The notes: a model not told the origin generated them from the sequence alone. A stretch of 64,000 bases of DNA from Archangium_A sp035910535 (GCA_035910535.1 JAMHXF010000042.1:177446-241445); one strand, 5' to 3'; counted from the stretch's first letter, positions 22,356 through 31,829 are shown. Made by a program: numbers and translations.

Positions 22356-24586
22356 GCGCGCGACTGCTGCTCGGTCTTTCGTTGCTCGTCGGGGTCGCCG
22401 CGCACGCTGACTCCAGCGGCCGACGCTGGTCAATCGCGCCCTGCGGCACGGGCTGCTCGACCACCACCACGTGCGTCAACAATCGCTGCGTTCCCGTCTT
22501 TCGGCAGGCGGCGACGGTCGACAACGTGTCCGGCGTCACCACGATCAACGGAGGTATTCCCTACGCGACGATCGTCTCGCGCACGACCGCCGCGTTCACC
22601 GCGTGGACCACAGGCCGCGTGAGCTGCAACACCAGCTACAGCGTCTCGCAGGGCAGCACGTTCGCCAGCCCCAGCGGCTTCGCGGCGATCTCCGGCTCCG
22701 ACAACCGCAACAGCGTCATCTGGCTGAGCGGCGCGTCGTGGACACACCTCCCCAACGAGCTCGCGTTGACGATCACCTCGTACACCACCGCCGACAACCT
22801 CATCGTCGACGCCGACATGGAGCTCAACAACAACATCACCTGGTCCGACGCCCAGGCCGCGAACACGTTCGATCCCGAGTCGGTGATCCTCCACGAGGCC
22901 GGTCACTTCGCGGGGCTCGCGCACAGCCCCGGTGGCTCCGCCGTCATGTTCGCCATCGTGAACCCGGCGACCAACAAGCGCGTGCTGACGCAGTACGACC
23001 AGAACGACATCTGCAACGTGTACCCCGGCGCGACGGGCGGCCAGGGCACCTCGTGCGCGGCTGACTCCGAATGCACCGGTGGCCTCGTCTGCCGCGGCCG
23101 GCCGGGCGCGACGACGAAGATCTGCACCGCGACTTGCACCAGCACCTGCCCCACCGGCTACACCTGCCAGGCCGCGAACACGGGCATGGCCTGCCTGCCG
23201 CAAGTCGGCGTGGCCGACCAATGCAAGTTCTGCCAGAGCGCTGGCCAGTGCTCGAGCGGCCTCTGTCTGCGCTTCAACGACGGCGTGACGTTCTGCAGCT
23301 CGAGCTGCTCGAACAACGATCAATGCAGCACCGGCAACACCTGCCAGGGCGGCTACTGCGTGCCGACGTCGCTCGCCTGCACCAACCAGTGCACCACCGG
23401 CAGCCAGTGCCCGAGCAACTACACCTGCACCGGCAACACGTGTCGACCGCGCGGCGCTGTGGGCGACGACTGCACCGTGTCGGTGGTCTGTGCCGCATGC
23501 AACGTATGCACGCGAGAGTCAGCCACGAGTGACCAGCTCTATTGCCGCAGCTGCTGCTCCGGCATGGGTCAGGGCGGCTTCTGCAACGCGTGCCCCAACA
23601 ACAGCTGCCCGACAGGCGCGTCATGCGTGGCGCTGACCGATGGTTCGTCGAGCATCTGCAGCCCCGGCGTCACACAGGCCGCGACCTGTGAGGCGTGCCC
23701 CACCGGCGTCTGTGCGCAGGGGCTGTCGTGCGTTCAGGGCCGCTGCCGCACGGCGTGCAACCCGGCGTCTCCCGGTGCATGTCAGGCGTGCTTCACGTTG
23801 CCCAACGGCGACGGCGCCTGCGCCTGCGGCGACGAGGTGAACAACGAAGGCGAGGTCTGCGGGCAGATCGGCGCCAACACGGTCGCCGCGTGTGCTGCGG
23901 GGCTCGCGTGCGTCGCCGGCAATGGCACCAACGGCGTGTGCCGCTCGCGGTGCGACGCAGCGGTGCCGAGTTCGTGCGGCACCGGCTTCTCATGCCAGAT
24001 CGTCACCGGCGTCGGCGTGTGTGTACCGGGCAGCGAAGGCAGCACCTGCGCGGCGTGCACCACGTCGAGCGCGTGCAACAACAACCTCGTCTGCTACCTG
24101 GGCCGTTGCTACGAGTCGTGCAACATCAACCTCTCACAGACGTGCGGGACCTGCGTGCAGACACAGTCTGACGGCAAGGGCGTGTGCGGCTGCCCCGATC
24201 AGATCAGCCCCGAAGGCGGCACGTGCGGCACCAACCCCGACGTGCGCACGTGCCAGAACGGGCTCAGGTGCGTGAGCGGTCAGTGCAAAGACACGTGCAA
24301 CCCGCAGGTGCCGTTCTGCAACTCCGACGAGCTGTGCTCCGACATCGGCAATGGCACGTTCTACTGCGTGCGCGTGGCCGCCTCGGGCGGCGGTGGAGGC
24401 GCGGGTGGCGGCGGCACGTCGAGCGCTGGCGGCGGTCGCGCGGGCGGTGGCTCTGCGGCGGGTGGCGGCGCTGGCGGCGGAGGCACGACGGATCTCGGCT
24501 GTGGCTGCGGCGCGTCGGGTGGTCCAGTCGGGGCGCTGCTGTTCGGCGCCATCGCGCTGCTGCGCCGTCGTCGCGTCAGTCGTTGA
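22352..24586 (+). CDS. secreted Cys-rich zinc metalloprotease with MYXO-CTERM-like tail
   Basis: A 744-residue protein. It has a signal peptide (MSARLLLGLSLLVGVAAHA) and a short Cys cluster, then a matrixin/metzincin catalytic domain with the full zinc motif HEAGHFAGLAH near residues 180-190 and a candidate Met-turn (AVMFAIV). From about residue 235 to 670 come many Cys-rich repeats (patterns such as CxxxxCxxGxxC). A Gly-rich linker follows, then the ending CGCGASGGPVG, a hydrophobic stretch and RRRRVSR. This is the MYXO-CTERM sorting architecture used for surface anchoring in myxobacteria. The true start is ATG at 22352, not the longer ORF. Confidence 0.88.
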   Translation: MSARLLLGLSLLVGVAAHADSSGRRWSIAPCGTGCSTTTTCVNNRCVPVFRQAATVDNVSGVTTINGGIPYATIVSRTTAAFTAWTTGRVSCNTSYSVSQGSTFASPSGFAAISGSDNRNSVIWLSGASWTHLPNELALTITSYTTADNLIVDADMELNNNITWSDAQAANTFDPESVILHEAGHFAGLAHSPGGSAVMFAIVNPATNKRVLTQYDQNDICNVYPGATGGQGTSCAADSECTGGLVCRGRPGATTKICTATCTSTCPTGYTCQAANTGMACLPQVGVADQCKFCQSAGQCSSGLCLRFNDGVTFCSSSCSNNDQCSTGNTCQGGYCVPTSLACTNQCTTGSQCPSNYTCTGNTCRPRGAVGDDCTVSVVCAACNVCTRESATSDQLYCRSCCSGMGQGGFCNACPNNSCPTGASCVALTDGSSSICSPGVTQAATCEACPTGVCAQGLSCVQGRCRTACNPASPGACQACFTLPNGDGACACGDEVNNEGEVCGQIGANTVAACAAGLACVAGNGTNGVCRSRCDAAVPSSCGTGFSCQIVTGVGVCVPGSEGSTCAACTTSSACNNNLVCYLGRCYESCNINLSQTCGTCVQTQSDGKGVCGCPDQISPEGGTCGTNPDVRTCQNGLRCVSGQCKDTCNPQVPFCNSDELCSDIGNGTFYCVRVAASGGGGGAGGGGTSSAGGGRAGGGSAAGGGAGGGGTTDLGCGCGASGGPVGALLFGAIALLRRRRVSR

Positions 24587-25055
24587 AGACGACGAGGTCG
24601 AACCGGGCGTGCGCGCTGATCAAATCGAGCAGCGCGTCTCTGGGCGCGTCGAGGTGACGGTCGAAGACGTCGATATGAAGCATCGACTCGTCGACCTGGA
24701 GCCGACCGTCTGCGTCGAGCAGTGGCCGCACCGCACTTTGCCAATACAGCTGCGACCACCAACCGCGCTCACCGGCGAGCACCCGGCGGCGGTCGTGCAC
24801 GACGAGGGTGACGTGCATGACGCGGCGCTTCTCGAAGAACCGCAGCGCATCAGCGCCGGGCAGCGTGCTTCGAGGCACTCGCCACCCTGCTTCGGTGCGC
24901 TCGAGCATCGGCGTGAGGCACACGAACTTCACCTCGCGCCATGGAATGCGGAGTGAGCCCGCGAAACACACGACGAGCTCGACCCCGTCATCGTCGAAGG
25001 TCACGCGGTCTCGGGTTCGATGCGTGATGCGCGGCACTGCGGCATGGTGCACCAC
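24576..25055 (-). CDS. hypothetical protein
   Basis: A 159-residue soluble protein with no signal peptide. It is rich in aromatic and hydrophobic beta-strand segments (VELVVCFAGSLRIPWREVKFVCL) and ends with HARFDLVVFND. I recognise no family. It converges with the metalloprotease, and the two reading frames overlap by 11 bp at their 3' ends. It diverges from the beta-helix gene 34 bp away. Codon usage is that of the neighbours, so it is probably real. Confidence 0.6.
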   Translation of the reverse strand: MVHHAAVPRITHRTRDRVTFDDDGVELVVCFAGSLRIPWREVKFVCLTPMLERTEAGWRVPRSTLPGADALRFFEKRRVMHVTLVVHDRRRVLAGERGWWSQLYWQSAVRPLLDADGRLQVDESMLHIDVFDRHLDAPRDALLDLISAHARFDLVVFND

Positions 25056-25089
25056 CAGGCGCCGCGACGCACACGTGTAGACTTGGGCG

Positions 25090-26727
25090 ATGAAGCCCGC
25101 GCTGGTCTCGATGATCCTGGCAGCGACGATTCAAGTCGGCCCCACGCGCAGCATCACGCAACTGAGCGCGATCAATCAGGCGACGGTGAACCCCGGTGAC
25201 GTCATCGAGGTCGACGGCGATTCGACCTACATGCCCGTGCGGTGGACGCGCTCAGGCTCGCGGCAACAACCAATTCGGATCGTCGGGCTGAGAGTGAACG
25301 GCAACCGACCGCGGTTGATGGGCGGCACCAACACCTTCGAGGTGGAGGCCAACGACGTCATCGTCGACGGCTTCGAGCTGACGGGCGGTTCGTTTCGCTG
25401 CTTCTTTCATCACGGCCATCGGATCACCCTGCGCGACAGCGAGGTGCATCACTGCGCTGCGCACGGCGTGCTCGGCGCTGATCAGGGTTCAGGTTCGCTG
25501 TTGATGGAGTTCGTCGAGGTGCACCACACCGGCAACGGCACCTCGCAGCATCAGGTCTACATGGCGACCGACGAAGTGGCGCACCCGGGCTCGGTGTTCC
25601 GCATGCAGTATTGCTACCTCCACGACGCAGCGGGCGGCAACAACGTGAAGTCGCGCGCCGAGCGGAATGAGATCTATTTCAACTGGATCGAGGGCGCGCA
25701 GTACCACGAGCTCGAGCTCATCGGCCCCGACCCCGCTGGCGCTGCGAGCACGTGGACCATCGACACCGCGCGCGAAGATTCAGACGTCGTCGGCAACGTG
25801 CTCAAGAAGACCGGCTCCAGCTTCGTCGCGCGCGTCGGAGGTGATGCCACCGGCTGGTCGAAGGGCCGCTATCGCTTCGTGAACAACACGATCATCACCA
25901 TGCCCGGAAGCGGCGCGGTGTTTCGGCTCTTCGATGAAGTGGAGAGCCTCGAGATGCACAACAACGTGATCGCCGTGAATGGTTCTGGGGCTCCGAATGT
26001 GCTGCGCGCGAACGCGGCGGAGTTCGAGTGGGTTGGCGGTACACGGCGGATCTCGGGCGCAAACAATTGGGTGACGACGGGCGCGACGAACGTGCCGACG
26101 GAGTGGACAGGCACGCTTCAGGGCACGGCTCCGCAAGTGGTGGCGATCGCGACGAACCCGCGGCCCGTGCCGGGAAGTCCGATCATTGACGCCGCGACGA
26201 TGACGTTCCCCTCGCCCGGAGGAATCGCGTTTCCGTCGCCGCTCGCGCTGCCGACGTCTCATCCACCGCTGGGCGTGTTGATGCCGTCGATGCCGGAGTT
26301 GCGACCGATGGTCGGTGCGCTCGACATCGGCGCGTACGAGTTCGGCAGCGAAACCGGCGGAGGCACCGCAACTGGCGGAGGCACCGCAACTGGCGGCGGC
26401 ACCGCAACTGGCGGCGGAACTGCAACCGGCGGCGGAACTGCAACCGGCGGCGGAACTGCAACCGGCGGCGGAACTGCAACTGGCGGCGGCACCGCAACTG
26501 GCGGCGGAACTGCAACTGGCGGCGGAACTGCAACTGGCGGCGGAACTGCAACTGGCGGCGGCACCGCAACTGGCGGCGGACCTGCAACTGACGGCGGAAC
26601 AGCAACTGGCGGCGGAGCTCAGGAACCAGTGGGCGGCGGCTGTTCGTGCGGCACGTCAGGGGCACCACTTGAAATGGTGTTGTTCTGCGCACTCTCCGCG
26701 CTGAGCAGACGCCGCCGTGCAAAATGA
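25090..26727 (+). CDS. right-handed beta-helix surface protein with Thr/Ala/Gly repeat and MYXO-CTERM-like tail
   Basis: A 545-residue exported protein. A short signal segment is followed by about 390 residues with parallel beta-helix character: repeated short strands ending in N or G, such as NDVIVDGFELTGG, HRITLRDSEVHHC and NNVIAVNGSG, as in polysaccharide lyases and pectate-lyase-like adhesins. Residues 423-506 are fourteen copies of the hexapeptide GGGTAT. The protein ends GGGCSCGTSG, a hydrophobic run and SRRRRAK, a MYXO-CTERM-like anchor. No clear lyase residues can be fixed from sequence, so a binding or polysaccharide-degrading role is open. Confidence 0.8.
   Translation: MKPALVSMILAATIQVGPTRSITQLSAINQATVNPGDVIEVDGDSTYMPVRWTRSGSRQQPIRIVGLRVNGNRPRLMGGTNTFEVEANDVIVDGFELTGGSFRCFFHHGHRITLRDSEVHHCAAHGVLGADQGSGSLLMEFVEVHHTGNGTSQHQVYMATDEVAHPGSVFRMQYCYLHDAAGGNNVKSRAERNEIYFNWIEGAQYHELELIGPDPAGAASTWTIDTAREDSDVVGNVLKKTGSSFVARVGGDATGWSKGRYRFVNNTIITMPGSGAVFRLFDEVESLEMHNNVIAVNGSGAPNVLRANAAEFEWVGGTRRISGANNWVTTGATNVPTEWTGTLQGTAPQVVAIATNPRPVPGSPIIDAATMTFPSPGGIAFPSPLALPTSHPPLGVLMPSMPELRPMVGALDIGAYEFGSETGGGTATGGGTATGGGTATGGGTATGGGTATGGGTATGGGTATGGGTATGGGTATGGGTATGGGTATGGGTATGGGPATDGGTATGGGAQEPVGGGCSCGTSGAPLEMVLFCALSALSRRRRAK
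26356..26607 (+). repeat. fourteen tandem copies of an 18-bp unit
   Basis: In-frame direct repeats of GGCGGMDSYRCYGCAACY type encoding GGGTAT, the last two copies slightly changed (GGGPAT, DGGTAT). They vary only at third positions and lack spacers. They form the linker between the beta-helix and the anchor, and copy number could vary between strains. Confidence 0.95.
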
Positions 26728-26809
26728 GCAGCGCTCGCTCATCGGAGCACCTCGGCACGCCAGCCCGCTCGGACCGAGCGCCATGCGTCAACCTACCTGC
26801 CAGCCACCA

Positions 26810-27616
26810 TCACAGCGGGTCGTCGGACTGCGGCACCGGCGCATCGTTCTGCTTCGGCGTCGTCGAGTCTCCAGCCTTCGGAGCGACTGGCGCGCGCTCT
26901 TCGGGCGTCAGGTCTTTCGCCACCTGCGCGGCGATCGCCAAGACCATCTGCTTGATGCGCGCCGCGAAGAGCCCCGCGTTCTTTCGCACTTCGAACGGGT
27001 CGAGGTGCGGAACGCCCGCGCGCACGTCGTCAGAGAAAAAATTCCGGCGATACAATTCGCCACCACCGATGCGGAACATGCGCGCGAACCCGACGACGTA
27101 CACGCCGGCCACGCCGCCCTCGCTCCGCATTCCGTATTCCTCGACGACCAGCTCGACGACCGTGTCGGCCCCCAGCGCCGCCAGCCGCTCGTAGTCAGGC
27201 GCGTTCGCCGGCACCTCCTGCACCAGGAAGCTCTCGAGCACCCGCGCGACCTGCACCGGGTGAACGACGTCGCTCCACGGCTCACGTCGCGGCAGGTCGG
27301 CCAACGTGTCGGAGCGCAGCGAGTCGGCGAGCTCGAAGCGCGAGATCGTATGCGCCTCGATGTCGCCCTTCTTGTTCGCGCTGCCCACCGTCAACGCGTT
27401 GCCGAGACGGCGGTCAGCCTCTTTGTCGTCGAGGCGCTTGAGCCGATCGCGATACGAGCTGTCATCGCGGAACACGGTCGACTTCGGGCCGGCGCCGTCT
27501 TCGATGCGCGCGATGAACGCCACCGCCTTCGTCGCATCGAGCGCGGAGCCCGAGAGCGGTCGATACGCACACCCAGCTCCGAGCACCGCCAACACGACAC
27601 AAGACGTCCAGCGCAT
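26810..27616 (-). CDS. lipoprotein of unknown function
   Basis: A 268-residue lipoprotein with lipobox LGAGC (C16). The mature protein has a mixed alpha/beta body: DTVVELVVEEYGMRSEGGVAGVYVVGFARMFRIGGGELYRR suggests a central beta sheet. It ends in a low-complexity Pro/Asp/Gln tail (APVPQSDDPL). I recognise no family. It diverges from the metallophosphatase-like lipoprotein at 27711 with 94 bp between them, where a divergent promoter region must lie. Confidence 0.72.
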   Translation of the reverse strand: MRWTSCVVLAVLGAGCAYRPLSGSALDATKAVAFIARIEDGAGPKSTVFRDDSSYRDRLKRLDDKEADRRLGNALTVGSANKKGDIEAHTISRFELADSLRSDTLADLPRREPWSDVVHPVQVARVLESFLVQEVPANAPDYERLAALGADTVVELVVEEYGMRSEGGVAGVYVVGFARMFRIGGGELYRRNFFSDDVRAGVPHLDPFEVRKNAGLFAARIKQMVLAIAAQVAKDLTPEERAPVAPKAGDSTTPKQNDAPVPQSDDPL

Positions 27617-27710
27617 GGGGTCGGGTCTACCCCGAACTCTCTGGACCAGCGAGTTTGATTCCGCTACGAGGCGACACCTTTCAACGACTTACCCGAGGGG
27701 AATACCCACG

Positions 27711-28829
27711 ATGAAGAGCCTTCGAATCGCCGCCCTTGCCGTGCTTGGTTTCACCGCCTGCACCGAGAAGAAGGTCGAGCCGCCGCCCGCGCCCAAGCCG
27801 GTCGAGACGAAGCCGGTTCCGCCGCCCCAACCGCCGGCTGCTGCCGAGCCCCGCGCTGACAAAGAGTGCGCCGCGCCCATCGACCCGGGCCCCGTCGCCG
27901 AGCTGAAGTTTGGTGAGCGCGCCGCGAAGCAGACCGGCGCGCGCATGACGTTCTCCGAGAAAGACGCCGACGGCGTGCTGACGTTCGGCGTGCTCGGCCC
28001 CGTGAATGAAGACTCGGGCAGCAACATGCTGGCGATCAAGAAGTACCTGAAGTTCTTCGCCGACGAGAAGGCCGACGCGATCATCGTCACCGGTGACGTG
28101 GCTGAAGTGGCCGGCGGCATCTCGCGCGTGCTCGAAGAGCTCGCCACCAGCAAGCTCCCGGTGTTCGTCATCATCGGCAACCGTGAGTGCCGCGCCGAGT
28201 ACACCGACGGCTTCGCGGCCGCGAAGGCAAAGGCACCCAACCTCGTGAACCTGAATGAGGTGCGCGTCGTCGAGTTCCCCGAGCTCACGCTCGTCTCGCT
28301 CCCGGGCCACCACGACCCCGAGTACATCACCTGCAAAACGGGCTGCCAGTACTTCAAGTCGACGGTCACCGAAGTCGTGACGGTAGCGAAAGAGGCGAAG
28401 ACCCCGGTCGCGCTGATCGCCCACGGCCCTCCGCGCGGCAAGGGCAGCCTGGCGCTCGACTTCGTGGGCGCTGGCGGCAACGTGGGTGACGAACAGATCA
28501 CCACCGCCATCAACGACGCGAAGATCGCCTTCGGCCTGTTCTCGAACATCAAGGAGGCCGGTGGCCGCGCCACGCAAGACGCCGACGGCACCACGCTCGT
28601 GAAGGAAGGCGAAGGCAGCAAGTCGCTCTTCGTGAACCCGGGCCCGGCCGACACCACCACGGGCTGGGAGCTCAACGACGGCACCACGGCCATCGGTCTG
28701 GCCGCCGTGTTCCGCGTGAAGGACGGCGAGGGCTCGTACAAGCTGCTCCGCCTCAAGCCGCCGACGGCCGCCGAGAAGGCCGAAGCCAAGAAGCTCGACC
28801 CGCCGGCCCGCGATCAGAAGGCGGAGTAA
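27711..28829 (+). CDS. calcineurin-like metallophosphoesterase lipoprotein
   Basis: A 372-residue protein with lipobox FTAC (C17), then a Pro-rich spacer (residues 22-45) and a catalytic-like domain from about 75. Metallophosphatase features are present in modified form: IIVTGDVAEVAGG, FVIIGNREC (the GN(H/R)E block), SLPGHHDPEY and VALIAHGPPRGKG. The N-terminal Asp-x-His of the canonical site is not evident, so catalysis is uncertain. I chose ATG at 27711 after GAGGGG. It is followed 9 bp later by the MshEN gene, so both may share a transcript. Confidence 0.75.
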   Translation: MKSLRIAALAVLGFTACTEKKVEPPPAPKPVETKPVPPPQPPAAAEPRADKECAAPIDPGPVAELKFGERAAKQTGARMTFSEKDADGVLTFGVLGPVNEDSGSNMLAIKKYLKFFADEKADAIIVTGDVAEVAGGISRVLEELATSKLPVFVIIGNRECRAEYTDGFAAAKAKAPNLVNLNEVRVVEFPELTLVSLPGHHDPEYITCKTGCQYFKSTVTEVVTVAKEAKTPVALIAHGPPRGKGSLALDFVGAGGNVGDEQITTAINDAKIAFGLFSNIKEAGGRATQDADGTTLVKEGEGSKSLFVNPGPADTTTGWELNDGTTAIGLAAVFRVKDGEGSYKLLRLKPPTAAEKAEAKKLDPPARDQKAE

Positions 28830-28838
28830 GCCTCGAAC

Positions 28839-29642
28839 ATGGCCGTCGGGGGACGCCGCCGTCGTCTGGGAGACCTGCTGCTCGAGGCGGGTCTGCTCAA
28901 AGACGAGCAGTTGAAGGCGGCGCTCAACGAGCAACGCAAATGGGGCGGTCGTCTGGGCCGCACTGTCATCGAGCTGGGCTTCGTCACCGAAACCGCCATG
29001 GCGGAGGTGCTGGCGAAGCAGCTCGAGCTGCCGGTCGTCGACCTCGACACGGTAGAGATTTCTGATGAAGCGCCGAAGTGGCTCCGCATCGACATCTGCG
29101 AGCGCTATGGCGTCTTCCCGGTGGCGATGAATCGGGCGAACCGCACCGTGTCGGTCGCGACGTCTGACCCCACCAACGTCGAGCATCTCAACGCCGTGCA
29201 GTTCGCCACCAACTCGAAGGTGCAGCCGGTGGTCGCCACCGCGTCGGCCATCGAGCGGGCGATTCGAAAGCACTACTTCGGAGAGCAGGTCGAGACCTCG
29301 GGGGTCACGCCCGTCGCCACGCAGCCCTCACCCGCCCCGGCCGCGCAGCCGCCGACTCCACCGCGTGGAGATACGGCCTACGAGCTCGACACGTTGCTCG
29401 GCGGCGCTGAGGCCGCGCCCAAGACCCTCGAGATTCCCATCATCATGTCGTCGCCGACCCCGGTGCCGACGATGGAAGCGCAGCTGCGCCGTGAAGTGTC
29501 GGTGCTGCGCGAGAAGGTCGAGTCACTCGAAGAGATCAACACCAGCCAGGTGCGCGCCCTGCGGGTGCTGCTGGAGATTCTCATCGAGTCGGGGCTCGTC
29601 ACGCGCGACGAGTATCTCGAGAAGCTCCACACGCCTGACTGA
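28839..29642 (+). CDS. stand-alone MshEN-type (GspE/PilB N-terminal) domain protein
   Basis: A 267-residue cytoplasmic protein. Residues 8-150 match the GspEII/MshEN N-domain: two copies of the pattern RLG, four residues, G, L/F, seven residues, Q (RRLGDLLLEAGLLKDEQLKA and RLGRTVIELGFVTETAMAEV), which in MshE bind cyclic di-GMP. There is no ATPase domain. After a Pro/Thr-rich linker comes a short coiled coil (EAQLRREVSVLREKVESLEE) near residue 215. It may be a c-di-GMP-dependent adaptor. It is convergent with the cyclic-nucleotide-binding TPR gene with no bases between the two stop codons. Confidence 0.8.
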   Translation: MAVGGRRRRLGDLLLEAGLLKDEQLKAALNEQRKWGGRLGRTVIELGFVTETAMAEVLAKQLELPVVDLDTVEISDEAPKWLRIDICERYGVFPVAMNRANRTVSVATSDPTNVEHLNAVQFATNSKVQPVVATASAIERAIRKHYFGEQVETSGVTPVATQPSPAPAAQPPTPPRGDTAYELDTLLGGAEAAPKTLEIPIIMSSPTPVPTMEAQLRREVSVLREKVESLEEINTSQVRALRVLLEILIESGLVTRDEYLEKLHTPD

Positions 29643-31829
29643 TCAGATCAGCTCTGCGTCGGCCGACTGACGGCGTTGGTCGGCGCGCTTGCGCTCGTCG
29701 ATCAACTCTGAGACGTGCTCGAGCACCTGTGGGTGGCTCAAGATCAACATGTCGAAGTCCTGCTTCGGGAGCCGCAGCAGTGACGTGTGCCGCGACGCGC
29801 GAACCGTGGCTGAAGCCGGCGTGCGCGTGAGCAACGACATCTCGCCGAAGAGCTGGCCTTCTTTGAGCGCCGCGATGCGCGTGCCTTTCACTTCGACTTC
29901 GACTTCCCCTGACAGCACCACGTAGAGGCCGTCGCTCGTCTGGCCTTCGCGCACCAGCACGTCGCCGCGCTTCACGTCGCGCGCGCGAAACTTCTGCACC
30001 AGCTCGCGGCGATCGTTGCGGTTGAACGGCGCGAACAACGGCGCGTGGTTCATGAGGTTCGACAACATGCGCTGACGGCAGAACTTCTTGAGCGCCGTCG
30101 CCACCGCTGGGTGCGCCGCCGAAAGCTCAGTGAGGATCTCTGCGGAGATCGCGAGCACCTGGGTGTCTTCGGCGCCGGCTTCGACCGACGCGCTGCGCGG
30201 CGCGTCTGAGAGCAGCGCCATTTCTCCGAAGAAGCTGCCCTCTTCGAGCGTCGCCAGCTCGCGGCGCAGCTCGCCGTCGGTCTTGAAGACCCGGGCCGAG
30301 CCACCGCAGATGACGTAGAACGCGTCGGCCTTGTCGCCCTGCTCGAAGACGAGCTGACCTTCGTCGAAGCGCTGCAGTGGGCACTTCTCGAAGAGCGCGA
30401 TGAAGGCCTCTTCAGGGAGATCCGAGAAGAGCGGGATCTTCGGCAGGCCTCCGGCGTCGGGGCGCACCTCTTCGGGCGCCTCCATGAGCTCTTCGACGAC
30501 TTCCGGAGCGGCCGGGCTCGCTGCGGCTTCCACCGCGTGCAGCAGCGTGTCGCCTTCAAGATCGAGCTCCGTGAAGCTCGCCCTGGGCACAGGCGCAGGC
30601 ACCGCAGCTTCAGGCTCGAAGGCCATGAAGGTCTGCAGGCTGCGCTCGAGATCGCTGGTGACGTCGGTGGCGGTGGGCGTCGACGGCGGCGCGGCCGACA
30701 CGCCACTGGGTGAAGACGTCACCTCGCTGCGCACGGGCGGTGGCGTGAACGTCGGCGGCAACCAGATGCGACTCCCCGACGGCGACGACACGGGAACATT
30801 GACGGGCGCCGCTTCGGCGCGACGCGGCTTGAGGCCCGGCGGCAACGTGCTCTCAGCAACTGCAGGGGCACGCTCGATCGGCGCGTCGAGCTCGTAGGTG
30901 GTGACGACCTGGGGTGCGGCTTCGGGCAGCGCTTCGCCCATCAACACCGGCTCAGGAGGAGGCGCGTCGGCAACTTCCTCCGTGAGCTCGAACATCGGAG
31001 CCGACGGCTTCGGCGCCATGACTGCATCGGGGAGCTCGAAAGAAGGTGGAGGTGCGAGCGGCGCCGCGGGCAACGCTTCAGCGTCGGGGAGCGACTGACC
31101 TTCAATCGCCACTTCGATTTCGCCGGTGACGGGGCCACCGAGCTCGATGTCGATGGTCGTCGCCGACAGTTCTTTCGGGCCCGAGGCGCCTTCGTCGACG
31201 GTCTCGATCTCGATCGCGTCTTCACGACGCTGAGGGCTCGGGCCGCGCTGAGCGCTCATGCCGCCGACGGAGCTGGGGCCGTCGTCCATCGGAATTTCGT
31301 ACTCCGGGAGCTCGAGCGCGTCGGCCCGGTTCATCGGCGACGGAGCAGCGCTCGGGCCACGCGTCGGCGCGGCCGGCTTCTTCGTGGGCAGCGGCGCGTC
31401 GAGATCGATCGCGTCTTTGCGGTTGCTGAAACTCGAGGTGACCGGCGTCTCGATCTTACGGGAGACCTCGAGCTCCGCGGGCGCCACTTCCTTCAGCGGT
31501 TTGCGCGCGCCGCCCGACTTCTGCGCGTAGAGATCGGCGAGCATCTTCTGCACGCCCTTGTGCGACGGGTCGAGCTCCAGCACGAGCTTGCTGGCGGCGA
31601 TCGCACGCGGAAGAAAGCCGTCGCGCGCGAAGCCTTCGGCGGCCATCGAGTACGCGATGATCGCCTTGTCTTTCTTGCCAGCCTTCGACCACGCATCGCC
31701 GCACCGCAGCCGCGACTGGTGATCTTTCCGGTCGGCGGCGCAGAACTCTTCGTACGCCTCGGCGGCCTTGGCGAACTTGCCCTTGGTGAAGAGCTGACTC
31801 GCCTTCTCTTTGAGCTGCCGAACGTCCAT
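29643..31829 (-). CDS. TPR protein with two cyclic-nucleotide-binding domains
   Basis: A 728-residue protein. Residues 1-110 form TPR-like helices (MDVRQLKEKASQLFTKGKFA). A long Pro/Glu-rich disordered linker (about 125-455) is followed by two cNMP-binding domains, about 460-585 and 590-715. The phosphate-binding cassette of the first reads FGEMALLSDAPRSASV, with the canonical Arg. The second reads FGEMSLLTRTPASATV, in which Ala replaces that Arg, so it probably does not bind cAMP normally. It resembles scaffold proteins found in myxobacteria. Its start overlaps the stop of the HEAT gene (TGATG). Confidence 0.85.
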   Translation of the reverse strand: MDVRQLKEKASQLFTKGKFAKAAEAYEEFCAADRKDHQSRLRCGDAWSKAGKKDKAIIAYSMAAEGFARDGFLPRAIAASKLVLELDPSHKGVQKMLADLYAQKSGGARKPLKEVAPAELEVSRKIETPVTSSFSNRKDAIDLDAPLPTKKPAAPTRGPSAAPSPMNRADALELPEYEIPMDDGPSSVGGMSAQRGPSPQRREDAIEIETVDEGASGPKELSATTIDIELGGPVTGEIEVAIEGQSLPDAEALPAAPLAPPPSFELPDAVMAPKPSAPMFELTEEVADAPPPEPVLMGEALPEAAPQVVTTYELDAPIERAPAVAESTLPPGLKPRRAEAAPVNVPVSSPSGSRIWLPPTFTPPPVRSEVTSSPSGVSAAPPSTPTATDVTSDLERSLQTFMAFEPEAAVPAPVPRASFTELDLEGDTLLHAVEAAASPAAPEVVEELMEAPEEVRPDAGGLPKIPLFSDLPEEAFIALFEKCPLQRFDEGQLVFEQGDKADAFYVICGGSARVFKTDGELRRELATLEEGSFFGEMALLSDAPRSASVEAGAEDTQVLAISAEILTELSAAHPAVATALKKFCRQRMLSNLMNHAPLFAPFNRNDRRELVQKFRARDVKRGDVLVREGQTSDGLYVVLSGEVEVEVKGTRIAALKEGQLFGEMSLLTRTPASATVRASRHTSLLRLPKQDFDMLILSHPQVLEHVSELIDERKRADQRRQSADAELI

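Noticed and set aside
26259..26564. minus-strand ORF encoding Pro/Val/Ala repeats (PPPVAV)
   Set aside because: It is the antisense of the GGGTAT-coding repeats in the beta-helix gene, which has the start, signal and anchor on the plus strand.
26356..26607. short direct repeats considered as a CRISPR array
   Set aside because: The units are contiguous without spacers and keep the reading frame, so this is a coding repeat.
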